Assembly: GCA_023653785.1 (NCBI GenBank)
Contig: JAMKCH010051542.1
Span: 1 to 64,000, forward strand
Reading direction: 5' to 3'
Length of the DNA stretch: 64,000 nucleotides
Source of the DNA: Ophioderma brevispina
Taxonomy: Eukaryota; Echinodermata; Ophiuroidea; Amphilepidida; Ophiodermatidae
The notes below the pieces were generated by a model. That model did not search any database. It was not told the DNA's origin and saw nothing but the letters and a program-made list of their open reading frames with translations. Of the stretch, positions 35,401 to 47,660 are shown piece by piece. Numbering within the stretch: position 1 is the first letter of the stretch; each line of letters begins with the position of its first letter. A program made the translations under genes and the position numbers.

Positions 35401-37634
35401 TATGACCTTTTAAATTTTACCTGTTTTTTTGTTTTTTGAATTTTAAAACATTTTGCAGATCACAAAGAGACGCAAGACTTGTGGGTTCAGAGAAGCACCT
35501 TGTTCGTATTACACATTTTTTTTAACCAAGCCGTCAATTTGTTTAATCTTAGTCATTTTTCCATTGTTAAGTAAAATCAGGGCGTCACAAAAATATTGTC
35601 CTCTTTGAATACCCTCACTTGATAGCATTCTGACATCATTGATGCCTCTGGTTATGTTGTATTGTTGCAATCAATAAGTCCATCCTTGTTTTATACATGG
35701 CACCGGGTGATGATCGGTTCATCGTGTATGATGTGTACCTTTTGTAGTTAGGAACTATTTATCAGTATAATCTTTTTGTAGTTGTGCTTTTTATTGTAGA
35801 TGTTTCTTTTGCATGGGTCATTGCAATCAATGAGTTTTCAATTGTTTAATATTATGAAATTATTGTGTCACATGCCTTTCTTGGGACCTGTAGAGTTTGC
35901 TGTCTTGATATTTCTTTAAAATAGAAATCTATTTTGTTTTTCTTCACTATTGTATCTTTAAGGTTTGGTTTTTTGTTAAAAAAGATGTTTGACATAATTA
36001 TCTTAGATGACACGATGTGACACAATTGTGTTGAGATGTGTTAATTCCTTAATACGCACCAATCACTTATCACTCCCCATTTCAGAAAAATAAGGCCTAG
36101 TTTTTTTTGGTTTCCCAAATAAGAAGAGTTAATGTTTGCAGTTTTCTTCAACTACTATATAGTTATATAAATACACCTATCTTTCAAGCTTTTTGAAGCT
36201 CTCCACTTTGTTTGGAGGGATGTGCGGCTGGTGTTTGAACCACTACCACCCCGATAATATACCAAAATGACAGATTTGCAGCCCGTCTTATACCTGCTTG
36301 GGGATGTTTTGGGCGTGAAGCCCCAAAGCTGAGAGAAAACTAACTGTAAAATGTATTTTTTGAAGCCATTATGCAGTACTATTTTTCACATTTTGTGTTT
36401 TGCATGCATTCTCTGAATTGAACCACTTGGAAAATACACTTGCAACAGAAATGCAAAACCCTTTCATATACTAATTTGCAGAAAAAGGGACGATCGATTA
36501 GGCCAAAATAGCTGAAAAGGCCCCCCCCCCACCCCAGGTTTGAAAGTCTCATTTATATGACAAAACCCAAAAATAAACAAAAAATATTACCGGCACACAG
36601 TTTTGACACTGATTTGGATTATTTATTCCACTAACTATCTCCTGTGTAAAATATGCAAAATTTCATTGCAGGCAATAAATTTTTCTTTAAAATTTAGTTT
36701 TACTGTCTTGTCTGTGGAAAAAATGGGCATTATACAGGACACTATACATAAAAAAATCATGATTTTTTTTTTTTTTTAAAGTTAATTAAAATTTTCCCAA
36801 TGGAGTTTTCTGATTTTACAGAGCTAATAGTCTTGCATGCATCTACCTATATCAGTTGTTAAAATTGTGTCGCCACGCTTAAAAATTGTTCTAAAAATAA
36901 GATGCAATTTGCCGGAGTCAAATAGCCTGTACTTTGAATATAAGTGAAAAATGTTAATTGAAGGTCCATTCTTAGTCGTTATGACTTGAGATCAAAGGAC
37001 CTTTATGCTAATATAGACGTGTCCTCAGCCGGTGATCAAGAATATGGTGTCTGAAGACGGTAGGCGGCTCTAGAATCGCTAAAGCAGGGGCGAACGGAAA
37101 GAGTTATATACCTGCGGAATTATCGAAAACGGAACTTATTAATGCAGAATCTTTATTGAGTAGTATTATTGTTGTATCAATGTGGCCAGGTATAGGAAAT
37201 TCCTAGCTACAACATTCATTGTGTAAAGAGTTTATTGTGAACCAGTTCAAGTGTTGGTTGCTAACACGCAATTTTTAACTCTGCTTTGCGCCCCCTGCTT
37301 TTCCGATTCTGGAGCCGCCCCTGTCTGAAGAAAGCTACTATTTTTCACATTTAAACTATGAAATATAGTGCTAAAGATTGTTCTTGTTTTGGAGATTTTG
37401 AGTGTAAAAGTGCCCCAATATGCGTGGACAATATTACATTTTCCACAGCACTCTATGGGCTTAGCTCTTATCAAAATGGATTAATATGGCAGCGTGAAAC
37501 TTTCCAGATGGGGGTTTTTTTTAGGTCAAGGTCAGCCTTATCAAATGAAAATTTTATATAATTGCGCCATTTTTTAACATTTGCTGGATTTTTCCTTGTA
37601 GTTGTAGTTATTGATGTTTAAAGGGACATATGGT
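35400..37634. other. No gene recognised in this stretch of the long intron
   Basis: AT-rich sequence. Contains the dispersed repeat at 36550-36690 and a C-run with ACCCCAGG at 36520-36536. No coding exon could be picked out. Confidence 0.45.
36550..36690. repeat. Dispersed repeat shared with 11480-11600
   Basis: Second copy of the ACAGTTTTGACACTGATTTGG repeat, preceded by an A-rich AAAACCCAAAAATAAACAAAA segment that mirrors CAAAACAAAACCAAAC in the first copy. Confidence 0.5.
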
Positions 37635-37655
37635 CAGGGGCGTAACCAGACACCG

Positions 37656-37686
<31 letters not shown>

Positions 37687-38063
37687 TGCAAACTCAAGAA
37701 TTTTCCCAGTTTTTTACGCTTGCCGGGGTAGACCCTTATTTTTTTCCAGTCGGTTCAAAATTCTGAAGAGCTGGGGGGACAGGGGCAACCTCTCTTCCCT
37801 CTTTCTTTTTCTCATTTTCTCTTCTTCCCTCTTTCCCTCTTCTTTCCCCTTTCTTCTTCCCTTTCCCTCTTTTTTCATTTTTCTTCTCTTTCCCCTCTTT
37901 TTCTTTCTTTTTCCCTCTTTTTCTTCTCTTTCCCCTTTCTTCTTCTCTTAACCTCTTTTTTCTTCTCTTTTTCTCTTCCTTCTCCCTTTTTTCCTTCCCA
38001 TTTTTTGGCTCCCCTTCCCGATTTTTTTGCTGCCCCCCCGGTCCCCACTGGTTACGCCACTTG
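37635..38063. mobile_element. MITE with GGCGTAACCAG ends enclosing a homopurine-homopyrimidine tract
   Basis: The left end reads CAGGGGCGTAACCAG and the right end, reverse-complemented, CAAGTGGCGTAACCAG. Just inside the left end is an uninterrupted run of about 29 G (37658-37686), and inside the right end a run of C. Between 37786 and 38015 the + strand is almost pure pyrimidine (CTTTTTC, CCCTC blocks). The Lys/Glu-rich antisense frame there is a composition artefact. No target duplication could be fixed. Confidence 0.6.
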
Positions 38064-38604
38064 CTCTGGTACATTTTGCATATAGGATGCAATCAATTTT
38101 GGAAAACTGAGGTTTTTGCTTGTTTTCATGAATCTAAATATTTTAACCCTTATCTGAAAATAAATTAGCCTATAACAGTCTCTTTGTTTGAAAATCAAGT
38201 GTAATTTTGTAATAAAACCATTCTGAAGTGTTTTCATTCCATTGGCTTAGAGTTAAAGATGGGTGACCCAATCAACAATCTTGTCCCCCACTTAATGGAG
38301 ATTTTGGTATCAGAAGAAAGCTCATATTTATCATTACCCAATGAAATTTTAGCCCCAGGAAATGTTTCCTTTTGATTTTATGAACAAAAACGTCTCACAA
38401 GTGTGGTATACCACATTTATTAACAAACCAAATGTACTATATACCAAATTTATGTGGGCCAATTTAGTACACATTTTTGCTTCTACCTTCTGAATGACTG
38501 GGCCGATTTAATTCATAATATGTAATTAGACGTTTTTGGTAATATGTTTCCATGTGAAGGATAAAACACATGAAATTTGGATTATGATCAGGTCACCCAC
38601 CTTT
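38064..38604. other. No gene recognised
   Basis: AT-rich intron sequence between a MITE and repeat X. A TATACCACATTTATTAACAAACCAAATGTACTATATACC block near 38407 is weakly self-complementary. Confidence 0.4.
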
Positions 38605-38970
38605 AAAGGTGCTTGTTCCAATTTATGTGTATTGTGTTCTCTACATGATATGAGAGCCTGGCACTTGCACATACACCCCATCAACTACCGTGGGAAACAA
38701 ACTTGCAGTTTTGATGGTAGACGCAATAATGCATGTTGCAAAGCCCTATTCAATACTGTGCTAATATTGATGGTTAACCACTAAAACGGTGTTTTTTTGT
38801 TATATCTTGGGAATGAAATGGATTCGAGGGCTCATATTTCAGGACGACAATGAGAAAAATATGGCATTTCATCTGATATCAAAATCGATACTACTTCCGG
38901 GTATATCAGGGGGTCCCAAAGACTATCGGAACATGCAACTGAAATGCAAGAAAATACAGGTTTATTACCC
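38605..38970. repeat. Dispersed repeat family X, copy 2
   Basis: Full-length relative of 17205-17590, ending AAAATACAGGTTTATTACCCTTT directly before a lone left end of the TTTAAAGGTGCAAC MITE (38971-39003). Confidence 0.7.
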
Positions 38971-39012
38971 TTTAAAGGTGCAACGAGAGATTTTGGGTCA
39001 CCCATATATTAT

Positions 39013-39043
39013 TAATCCATCAATTCATTGAATTGATGGATTA
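39013..39043. repeat. 31-bp palindrome at a repeat break
   Basis: Fifteen-base perfect arms (TAATCCATCAATTCA and its complement) around one central T. It lies exactly where a lone MITE left end (38971-39003) stops and unrelated sequence begins. Confidence 0.85.
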
Positions 39044-39233
39044 TTGTCATCGAGAGCGGCGTGTTTTAATATGTCGGCTCTTATTTGCGAAACTAGTCGG
39101 CCGTTTTATGTCCGTTTTCCCCCAAAATTCGGCAAATTGTTCTGGAGGTAGTGGGCGTTTCGCCGTAGGTTTTATTTTTTGGAATTTTAGTGACGGGAGG
39201 CAATTTGGGTGACAAAAAAAAAAAAAAAAAAAA

Positions 39234-39555
39234 ATATGAGAGCCTGGCACTTGCACATACACCCCATCAACTACCGTGGGAAACAAACTTGCAGTTTTGA
39301 TGGTAGACGCAATAATGCATGTTGCAAAGCCCTATTCAACACTGTGCTAATATTGATGGTTAACCACTAAAACGGTGGTTTTTTGTTATATCTTGGGAAT
39401 GAAATGGATTCGAGGGCTCAAATTTCAGAGACAACAATGAGAAAAAATATGCATTCATCTGATATCAAAATCGATACTACTCGGGTAATCAGGGCGGTCC
39501 CAAAGCTATCGGAACATGCAAATGAAATGCAATGAAAATACAGGTTTATTACCCT
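39234..39555. repeat. Dispersed repeat family X, copy 3, 5'-truncated
   Basis: Begins abruptly at TATGAGAGCCTGGCACTTG after an A-run of about 21 bases. It is nearly identical to copy 2, with single-base indels, and runs into the complete MITE at 39556. So the order repeat X then MITE is itself duplicated. Confidence 0.7.
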
Positions 39556-39930
39556 TTTACAAGGTAGCAAGAGAGGCATTTTGGGTCACCCTATATTATA
39601 TGTCCATATGTTAATGTATGATTTCAGTATTATAGATAAGACCTCCAATATATTTCTTACCTTATCTTTGGTTACAGAAATGCCTTGAAAGTGAAAACAA
39701 AATGCAATTTTTATTTCCTTAATTTCATTATAAAACATAGGCTGAATTTTGTATTTGCTTCTATATGAATTTAGAAATTGCACAATTCTTGTACCAAAGA
39801 AATATTTTTCAGCTTAATCCTTTCACATGAAGACATTCTGATAGAAAGCTTTACATTAGTGCAAAAATTATATTTTTCACATTTTTTAGTGACACTTGTT
39901 ATGTGAAATCTCTCGTTGCACCTTTAAACC
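39556..39930. mobile_element. MITE ending in AAATCTCTCGTTGCACCTTTAAA, copy 1
   Basis: About 375 bases. The left end AAGGTAGCAAGAGAGGCATTTTGGGTCACCC is decayed; the right end GAAATCTCTCGTTGCACCTTTAAA is clean. They are inverses of a TTTAAAGGTGCAACGAGAGATTT terminus. The interior shares TTTCTTACCTT.T.TTTGGT.ACAGAAATG with the copy at 50848-51985. A lone left end of the same element is seen at 38971-39003. Confidence 0.6.
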
Positions 39931-41880
39931 CTTCAGACTGATGGTCCATGATCGTCTTATTATTTATTATTGCTTAAAGATTCTCTGTGTACTAGTGGTG
40001 TGTAAATTTAACTATTAAAACAAAATCATTTTGACTAAAAATTAAGGGAAAAAAGCTAGAAATTGACCAACTGACTTTGGCTTGAATCTAGGGCGGGCCT
40101 TTCTTGGTAGCTATTATGATGTTCTTTGGTGTAAAACTGGTTTAGCACTCAATGCAAGTCTCAATCGACCCATTTCAGCTATTTCAAGGGATTTTGTATT
40201 TTGCTGGAAATATGTTAAGCATAAATTTATGCACTAGTCACAGGAAAATTCACATCTACCCTTAAGAGAAAGACTCAAATTATGATTTCTTGAAAAATGG
40301 TGTGTATTGCAATTGGCAATAAATCACAAAGAAATTCATAACATTTTTCTTAAATGTGACAAATGGGGACTGCATTTTATGCATTTGAATTGTTGAAATA
40401 GGTAACTGTAAATAAAATTGTTTGAAAATAAGGTTGGGAGTATAAAATCATCTCATTTAAGATTTTGAAGCCATTTTGATGTACAGCATCAGGTGGTTGC
40501 AACATTGATCTGTAAAGTCACGCTCGATATTTACGTCAATCGGAAAGTCGGTATGTGTGTGTCAAGTTGTCAGCTTAACCGAGCAGTCAGAAAAGTTTCA
40601 CCAAGTAGCCTGTTTTGATATTCTTGGAAATAACAATCCCCAGTGGAATGACCTCAAAAGTACCAAGCTGGTGTTTTTATCCTGTGTTCTCTACTACCGA
40701 GCTATTTCTGAACACCCAAAGTATTTTTAGCCCCAAGTTCTTATTCTAGTTCCCCTCATCAGGCCAATCCGTTTAAATCCCCCCAGACATATGGCGTAAT
40801 TATCAAATTTGTGTAAAAGAAGCGTACAAATTTAATAGTGAGGACTTTACAGTGTTTGTGTTAGAGGAAGAGTCCTATCATGTCGTATTATTAGCTTGGA
40901 GAGTTAGGCTATTGTATAAAATGAAGTATGGGAGTCGAAAATACTTCCCTTAAGTGAAAAAGAATCTGCAGCCTTCGAACTTTGTTGATTAAATCACTTT
41001 GAGATTTTTTCTCCCTCTTTTTCTTTCAATGATGTTTTAGGCAAACGTTTCCAAGATCTGCTTTTTTGGCTAAAAAGCTATGTGCTGTGCTTTATACAAA
41101 ATAAGCAATAATGCATATTTTTTTGATAGTGTCTACGGACCACCTTTGGATCAGGTTGCTATGTATAAAGATCTTTGTGGGTGATCCGATTAGATATTTT
41201 AAAGGTGTAAGCCAAGAAATTTCACCTATTCACATATCCCCTTGAACATAATGAAAAAGCCTTTAATTTTTCCAATGATGATATCAAGGGGGTGAAAACC
41301 CTTCAAACCAGTCGTGTTCCGTGCTGGGGGGCGCTGACATTTTGATATTGCACAGAATAATTATTAGTTGGGTGCTTGTATCCACACATAATGCCAATCC
41401 GATACAAACAATCCGCCAAAATATCAGTTGTTGGATGTTGGGCGCTATTGGGTGGTGGTAAATTTGTCCCTTTACCCATGGCCAACAACGATATGAAAGG
41501 ACACATCAGTCGTCATCTTGATTTAAATAAACCGCCTCAATGATAATCTTTTCACCATAAGCGCGCATTGCATTATGAGAAAAAAGAGTATCTGAGCACA
41601 TGATCCAGGTACACTATTATTCAACCTGGCCACCTCTAACACACACATAATTTGTACCACTTTAACCATTAGTGGTATATGCAAAGCGGCACCCACAGTA
41701 TGTGGAAGAAGGAGAGGCGGGCAGCAGCCATTGCTTTCTATTGTTGGTACTCTATGGTTTCTTTGTGGTCGGCAAAAACTGCGGACGTTGTAGTTCTAAA
41801 GATTAGTAACATTTTGCCTCTCTTTCTATATAGAACCTCTTTGGTGATAGTTTACAGTCATTGATTTTGCAACCATATCC
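39930..41880. other. No gene recognised
   Basis: AT-rich intron sequence with no repeat ends or exon signals that I can defend. Confidence 0.4.
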
Positions 41881-41887
41881 CGAGCCA

Positions 41888-41965
41888 GAGGTACCATAGC
41901 CAAGTGGTTAGGGCATTTGACTTTGGTACTGAAAGTCACTGGTTAGAATCCTACTGGACCACAGA
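41888..41965 (+). mobile_element. tRNA-like sequence, probable SINE head or tRNA pseudogene
   Basis: GGTACCATAGCCAAGTGGTTAGGGC resembles a 5' acceptor stem and A box, and GGTTAGAATCCTACTGGACCA a mutated B box (normally GGTTCGAATCC) with a 3' acceptor. Spacing suits a tRNA. The B-box change and poor arm pairing make a working tRNA unlikely. It carries no intron and has no clear anticodon assignment. Confidence 0.5.
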
Positions 41966-43310
41966 ATGGAAAACTCTCTCTGTTAAAGGGATTAACAGCA
42001 ATATTTTGAAGAGCACCCACAAATTTCAAAATTAAATCTTTAAAAATCTGGAAATGCAATTTTTTAACTCGATGAATAGAGGATATGGTTTGGTTGACAG
42101 GTTCAATGTGCTTTAATGTAGAAACAAAAAACAAGAAAATAGTTAAAAAATTAAGTTTGTGAGAAGTTTGTCATACTGTCTCCCGTAAATAGACATACAG
42201 CGATTGCGTATGAAAATCTTACAATGAAACCAGCGGATTAATGGTTGCAGCGTACAGAATAACACTAGATGTGTGTGGTTTTAGGTCAAACTGTACAGGT
42301 CCCGGTGCACAATTGTTAAAATGCTGGGATTCACATGGAAAGGTTTTTTTTATCTCAAGTCGTAATTTTTGTATGCACGTATAGAAATTTACAGAATCAG
42401 AAAAAGGTCTCCTTGTCTTTAATAACACAATTTTCAAGCCTACCAATTTGAAGGTTATGTTAACACATCCAGGCCAGTAACAAAAAAATATCCAAATATA
42501 GAATTTTGGTGAGTTTTGTCAATTATCGGATCAGTAAATCGCTGCTTCGGCATAAAAAAAATCGTTTGTGTGAGGTAACGACTGACCCTAAAAAAACCCT
42601 GGTCCACTCAAAAATTTTTTATGCAAGTAGCACAAAATAAAAAAAATATTTCGCGACCGACCATATTTCCAACAACAATTAATTTTTTTGTACCAACACA
42701 AGACGAAAAACATATACAAAACAGACAACAAAGCAACTACAACAAGTAAAATAAAAAATCTTTGCTATGTAATTGAAAAAGCTTTAAATAGTAGCATCTT
42801 GTATTAATTTAGAGTAAAAAACTTTGAGATCTAAAAAAAATAAAAAAAAAATGGGGACGACCAACCGACCCTGATACTTTTCTCCGTTAGCCAAACAAAA
42901 TTTTTGTTTATGCCTTATCCCTCTAGAGTTGCTAAAGCAGCATAGAGAGAGGAGTGGGCACTACCCTTCATGTGCCATGCCTGTGAATCGGGACCCCCTA
43001 ATCAACCACTGGCAGCCCCTGCTGCCTCCCGGCCAATGGGATACCTTTACCTTGTAATGCCAGCTAAAAAAAAATAAGGCTTAGAATGTTTTCTGTGGTC
43101 AAAATTGTATAAATTGTAATTTCGTATTTTCCCAATATAAAATCCAGCTATGTTATATGAAACAAGCAAATGTAAATTTGTTTCTTTTTTAACTTTGTAG
43201 GTATTTATGCTCCAATATTACCAGTTAAAAAATCTATTGAGTTTCGTCATTTTTGTGGCGCCGGGAGCTTTTTAATAGTTAGTGGAGGAGCTGGAAACCA
43301 GGTCAAACAT
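41965..43310. other. No gene recognised
   Basis: A-rich (AAATAAAAAAAA near 42835), between a tRNA-like sequence and the foldback. No defended exon. Confidence 0.4.
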
Positions 43311-44560
43311 AGCATTTACCCCTTAACTACAGAAAAGGGTTGAAACCTTTGGTACTTAGTTGGACCCTATATATCAACGATAGGTAGTTAGTACTATCAA
43401 ATTGTGGTACCACTTTTTCAATAGGGCCAATTTAAGTTTAAACAGGGGTCAAACTTTTAAAGCCTCCAATCATGTTGAAATGTATGCCATATTGTCTGTC
43501 TACTAAGATTCCGAAAATGTATAGTTGTACCATCTATGACCAATGGTTTTGGAGTTTAGGTAGTAAAATGGCTAAACTTGGTAAAAAAGAGGTAAATTTC
43601 TATTTGTACGGGGTAAAAATCAAAAGTTGCTCCAATTTTTGTTGAAAAATGATAGAAGTAGGTTCAGCTAGCTTAATGCTCAAAATAAATGAATCAGTTT
43701 GTACATCTGCGTGTTATAGTTTTGTATCATATTATGCGACAAATAGGTCATAGGGCAACATTAGAAGGGACGTCGTGTCCATGGAATTGAGCGTTCGTCC
43801 CGCAATCCAAAGGTTCGTGGGTTCGAGCCCATTGCGGCCAACGTGTTGTGCCTTGAGAAGGCACTTTACATTAATTACTCCTCTCCACCAGTTGTATAAA
43901 TGAGGGTTACCAGCATTTTAGTTCATTGGCTGGGAAAGAAAGACTTGCTGTGCGGGAGGATTGGCGAATCCCCCACAGCAAACATAAATACGGAGGGTGC
44001 TGGCCCAAACGCTAAGGAAAGAGAGGTGGGCAATCCGCGCACGAGATTGCTCGGCACGAGCGAGACGGTGAAACATAATCCATTATTGACCTTCCGGTGA
44101 CCCTTATCGCCGAGAATGGGAAGGAAACAGGAAAACATAAGCAAGAGGAATTTTTGGAGTCCCGTTACACCAGGCAATAATTTGCAAGTATTTAAACTAT
44201 AATGTTTACCTTTTAATGTTGACCCCTGTACAAATTGAGATTACCTTTTTTACCATTTTAGCCATTTTACCCCTATAACTCCAAAACCAAATGGTCGTAG
44301 GTGGTAAAAATTATACATTTTTGAATCAGATAATTAGAGGCGACAATATGGCTACATTTCAACCATGATTTGGGGAGATTTTAAAAGATTGGACCCATGT
44401 GTTGTAAACGTAAATTGGCCCCTATTGAAAAAGTGATACTCACATTTGGAGTACTACCTACCTAGCATGGATGTAGAGGGTCCATACTTAACTATCAAAT
44501 GTGTCAAACCTTTTCTGTAGTGGAAGGTAAACAAATTCCTTAACATAAAGGGCCCTATGA
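43310..44560. repeat. Large foldback: inverted arms of about 340-370 bp
   Basis: The left arm (about 43310-43650) and right arm (about 44185-44560) are imperfect inverted copies. Shared blocks include CACTTTTTCAATAGGG, TTGAAATGTA..CCATATTGTC, TTTTGGAGTT and GGTAAAATGGCTAAA. The spacer holds a tRNA-like SINE head. A single arm of the same family lies at 20080-20470. The arms carry no coding region; this is probably a foldback transposon or two family members inserted tail to tail. Confidence 0.7.
43770..43935 (+). mobile_element. tRNA-derived SINE head
   Basis: A polymerase III B box, GGTTCGAGCCC at 43820-43830, follows a degenerate A-box region (GAATTGAGCGTTCGTCCCGC). It is followed by TTGTGCCTTGAGAAGGCACTTTACATTAATTACTCCTCTCCACC and TGTATAAATGAGGGTTACCAGC. 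That body is shared by many invertebrate tRNA-SINEs. It lies in the spacer of the foldback. The tail is not clearly defined. Confidence 0.6.
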
Positions 44561-46690
44561 ATTCGGCTCCTGCTCAAGTAGGCGTGAGCTATTGCGGTGT
44601 GGCCCATAAACAAAGGTAAACCAATTTCCACAGGACGCATTGACTGATTAACTCATTTATCATGCTTTGTGGTTGTCATATACGCGATAAACGGATCGCT
44701 AATCATGAGAATGATAAATTGGATGATTGTGCCCAATATTATTGTCTCACTATGATTTTTAAACTATTGGGGATCGACTGCGTCTCGCCCAATATTTTTG
44801 CAACTCATAGCCTCGACCAAACAATTTGGGCTGAATAATCAATTTTGTACCTACTTGGTCAGAAGAAACCACTGCCCCAAGGCTTATATGTGATTGTAAA
44901 ACAAAGTGAGCCTTGAGAGCCCGTATTGACCTTTGACAAGCATGCTACGGCCACCACCAAAGTTACTCAAAAAGGAACCGCCTGCGCAAAACTTAATTGG
45001 GAGTATAAAGATTGAATTGTGGTAAGGTGTCACAGGATTGAGCTCTGATGACCCCTATCTGAACTCACTCTCATTGGCAAACTGATGGCAGGTAACACAA
45101 GTACTTAGTTTTCACAGCGAACATGTGGATGGGGGTTCATTTTACATGGGCTTTCAAAAACAATAGGCAAAATGACCTTGTATGTCCACATTCCTGCCAG
45201 TCTGCAGTGCAAATTGATGAAAAACAGTCCTTTATAAGAATGAGAATTCAATCCGTGATGCCAGAAGAACGCAACGTATACATTTCCGAGGGCTTCGCTT
45301 TTTTAAAACAGATACTAATACGCACAGACTTTTTTGCAGCACACAAGTCAAGTAATGAGTGGGATGCTTTCAGTGACCACGCTTTTTCAAACCTTAAATT
45401 CATCGCGTTTTTCATTTGTTGTTTTTTAACCCCCAAACACCCGTCCCGCATTATTAGAACAACTTAGATATGCAGTGACATTACTGCAACAAGCCATAAC
45501 ATTATGTTATAATGAAATTTAGGTATTTGTTTTTTTTTTTTTTTTTGGACCTCAAAGTCCGGACATGTTCCAGACGTGTTTTTCACCAAATATGAACGGT
45601 CACAGCGATTGTATTGTCTTCTGTGTACAAGAAAAATATGCATGTTAGCATGACTCCTGATTGACTGCAAACACGATGGCAAGCAACATAAGGGTTCGGG
45701 GACATGATGTATTTTTTCTTAATCATGTATAGATGATGTGACTTCAATGATACAAAGATTTGATTATAAGCTGATTAGCGACTGATCTTTTGGGTTGGGC
45801 CCTGACGATTTACCCACATTACTGATGTGCTTTCTAGTTTGGGGTCGTTTGAAAAGGCGAGCTGTAAATTCTGTTCTGCCAGTTCTGTCAGTTTTAGTAT
45901 CTGCCAAATGAGTCAAGGGCACGTCTCTATATCTTAATAGAATCATCTACCTGGAAATTGGTGTACCTCTAAATTATGCTGCACATGTATGGACCAGCTT
46001 CAGAGAAGAGGTATTTTAAAAGCTTTAATAACAATTTGTACATTGACCCAAAATTGGTGCATCAAAAAATTAATTCCCTGGTTCCATCAATAAACAATTA
46101 TCCGTTCATCCTTTAATAAGCCCGTAACTAAGTAAGTCACCAAAGGGTATAACCTCAATTGCACCTATAAACCACCCTTCCTGAGTCGACACTGAGTGGC
46201 GATAAACCACAAATTATATGCTAAGAATTTAGTAGAATGGGTGGTCTCGCGTCTGTAGGGTAAACCATGCTTCCTTGTTCGCGTTCCCAGGGGAATTGGC
46301 TATATATGCATGAGTAAGTGTCTTGGTCACCATATTAGGGTTGTAAAGGCGGGGCAACCTAGTTAGGAGGATTGTGTGTACTATGTAAGTTGCACCTATG
46401 GTATGTGTGTGTGCGTTGTCCTCGGGTATTATCTTTTGGGCATTGTCAATCACTTGGATTATGCTCTCCACTAAGGACAGTTCAGTGGGTTGTAACTTGT
46501 ACAACTTGGACGATGAAACTGACCTTGTTTATTCTGGGTATCATATACCTACCCAAAAACCCCCCAAGGGGTTATAATTTCTAATATACATTGGTGAATG
46601 AAGCTACTGAACGTGCCAAGGGAATTGAGATTTTACTAGTTTCTAGTGAATGTTTTCATGGCAGAGAGCTTCTATGAGATGTTGGCCCAA
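44560..46690. other. No gene recognised
   Basis: A TTGGTCAGAAGAA unit at 44857 and a T-run at 45529-45546. The 114-residue + frame at 45123-45467 is open and less AT-rich but has no recognisable domain; it also lacks acceptor-donor framing. Confidence 0.4.
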
Positions 46691-47060
46691 AATTATGCTC
46701 CAGTATCATATGGTCCTGCACCATATGTTCCTGGAGCATTAAATAATTCTGGAAAAGTATTCAGAGTCAAATATGCTCATTTGACTATACCAGGAGCATA
46801 AATAATCTGAGGGAATATTTTAAGTCAAATATGCTCCAGGGGGCATTATTTTGACTATCTGCTATTGAGCATATTTGATGCACACTGCTCAAGGAACAGA
46901 TGGCTAAATATGCTTTGGTGCAGTGGAAACATATTCGTCAAATAATTCGTGATTTGCCAGGAGCATATTTCCTATATGCCTCTGCGAGCAGTGTATTAGA
47001 TTTTGACTTCGATATTTCTCCAGATTATTTATGTTAGGACAAATTGCTCTGGGAGCATAT
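46690..47060. repeat. Cluster of GGAGCATA motifs in both orientations
   Basis: TATGCTCC and GGAGCATA (often CCAGGAGCATA) recur about ten times, with CATATGGTCCTGCACCATATG as a small palindrome near 46708. No frame or end repeats were recognised. Confidence 0.5.
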
Positions 47061-47389
47061 CTATATCTCATAGAAACTGGCACAATGCAGGTGGTATTTT
47101 CAATGAAGTCCAGGAGACATTATGGAGATTAGACCTTAACACTTAAACTGCATAAGGGGGAGTTCCTAGGGACCCATTTTTTTTTTTTCGGCCAGCGTTT
47201 TTTAAACGTGTAATTTATTTGTTTGCCCCCAGACGAGAAAGTGAGATATGAAAGCCAAATTGCAGTGCAGTTCAATCCACGGAGGAGAGAGTTTATTCCA
47301 AACTCTTAAGATGCGACAGAATACATGTACATATAGCATCAGGAGCTGAAAAGGTTCTACACTCCTACTAACCCTTGTATAAGTTATAT

Positions 47390-47660
47390 ACTAGGATTAG
47401 ATGCATATTTGGGTATTTACCACGTGGAGAATAGCAAGGAAAATTCCGTAGCCCCCCCGGGTAAACGTGCCTGGCGGTGTTCCCAATATGGTAATAGTGT
47501 GGTATTTGTCATATCCTAGGATTAGATGCAAGTTCTTGTTTGAACATAGCATGGAAAATTTCCGTAGCCCCCCTGTGTAACCGTTCAATAGAGGTGAACA
47601 ATATTGGCAATACATGTAAGCAGCACGGCTGGAGAAATCCCGAGGCCTGCCTTGGGTAAA
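47390..47660. repeat. Tandem repeat of about 120 bp
   Basis: TAGGATTAGATGCA..TT begins units at 47393 and 47517, each followed by CA.GGAAAATT.CCGTAGCCCCCC and a GTAAAC or GTAACC step. A third, weaker half unit (GAGAAATCCCGAGGCCTGCCTTGGGTAAACC) follows at 47632. Confidence 0.6.

Noticed and set aside
37736..38092. Lys/Glu-rich 118-residue minus-strand frame
   Set aside because: Translation of a homopurine tract, with no other sign of a gene.
41888..41965. Functional tRNA gene
   Set aside because: The B box is mutated, arms pair poorly and no anticodon can be assigned.
45123..45467. 114-residue + frame
   Set aside because: Open but without domain, splice framing or homologue known to me.
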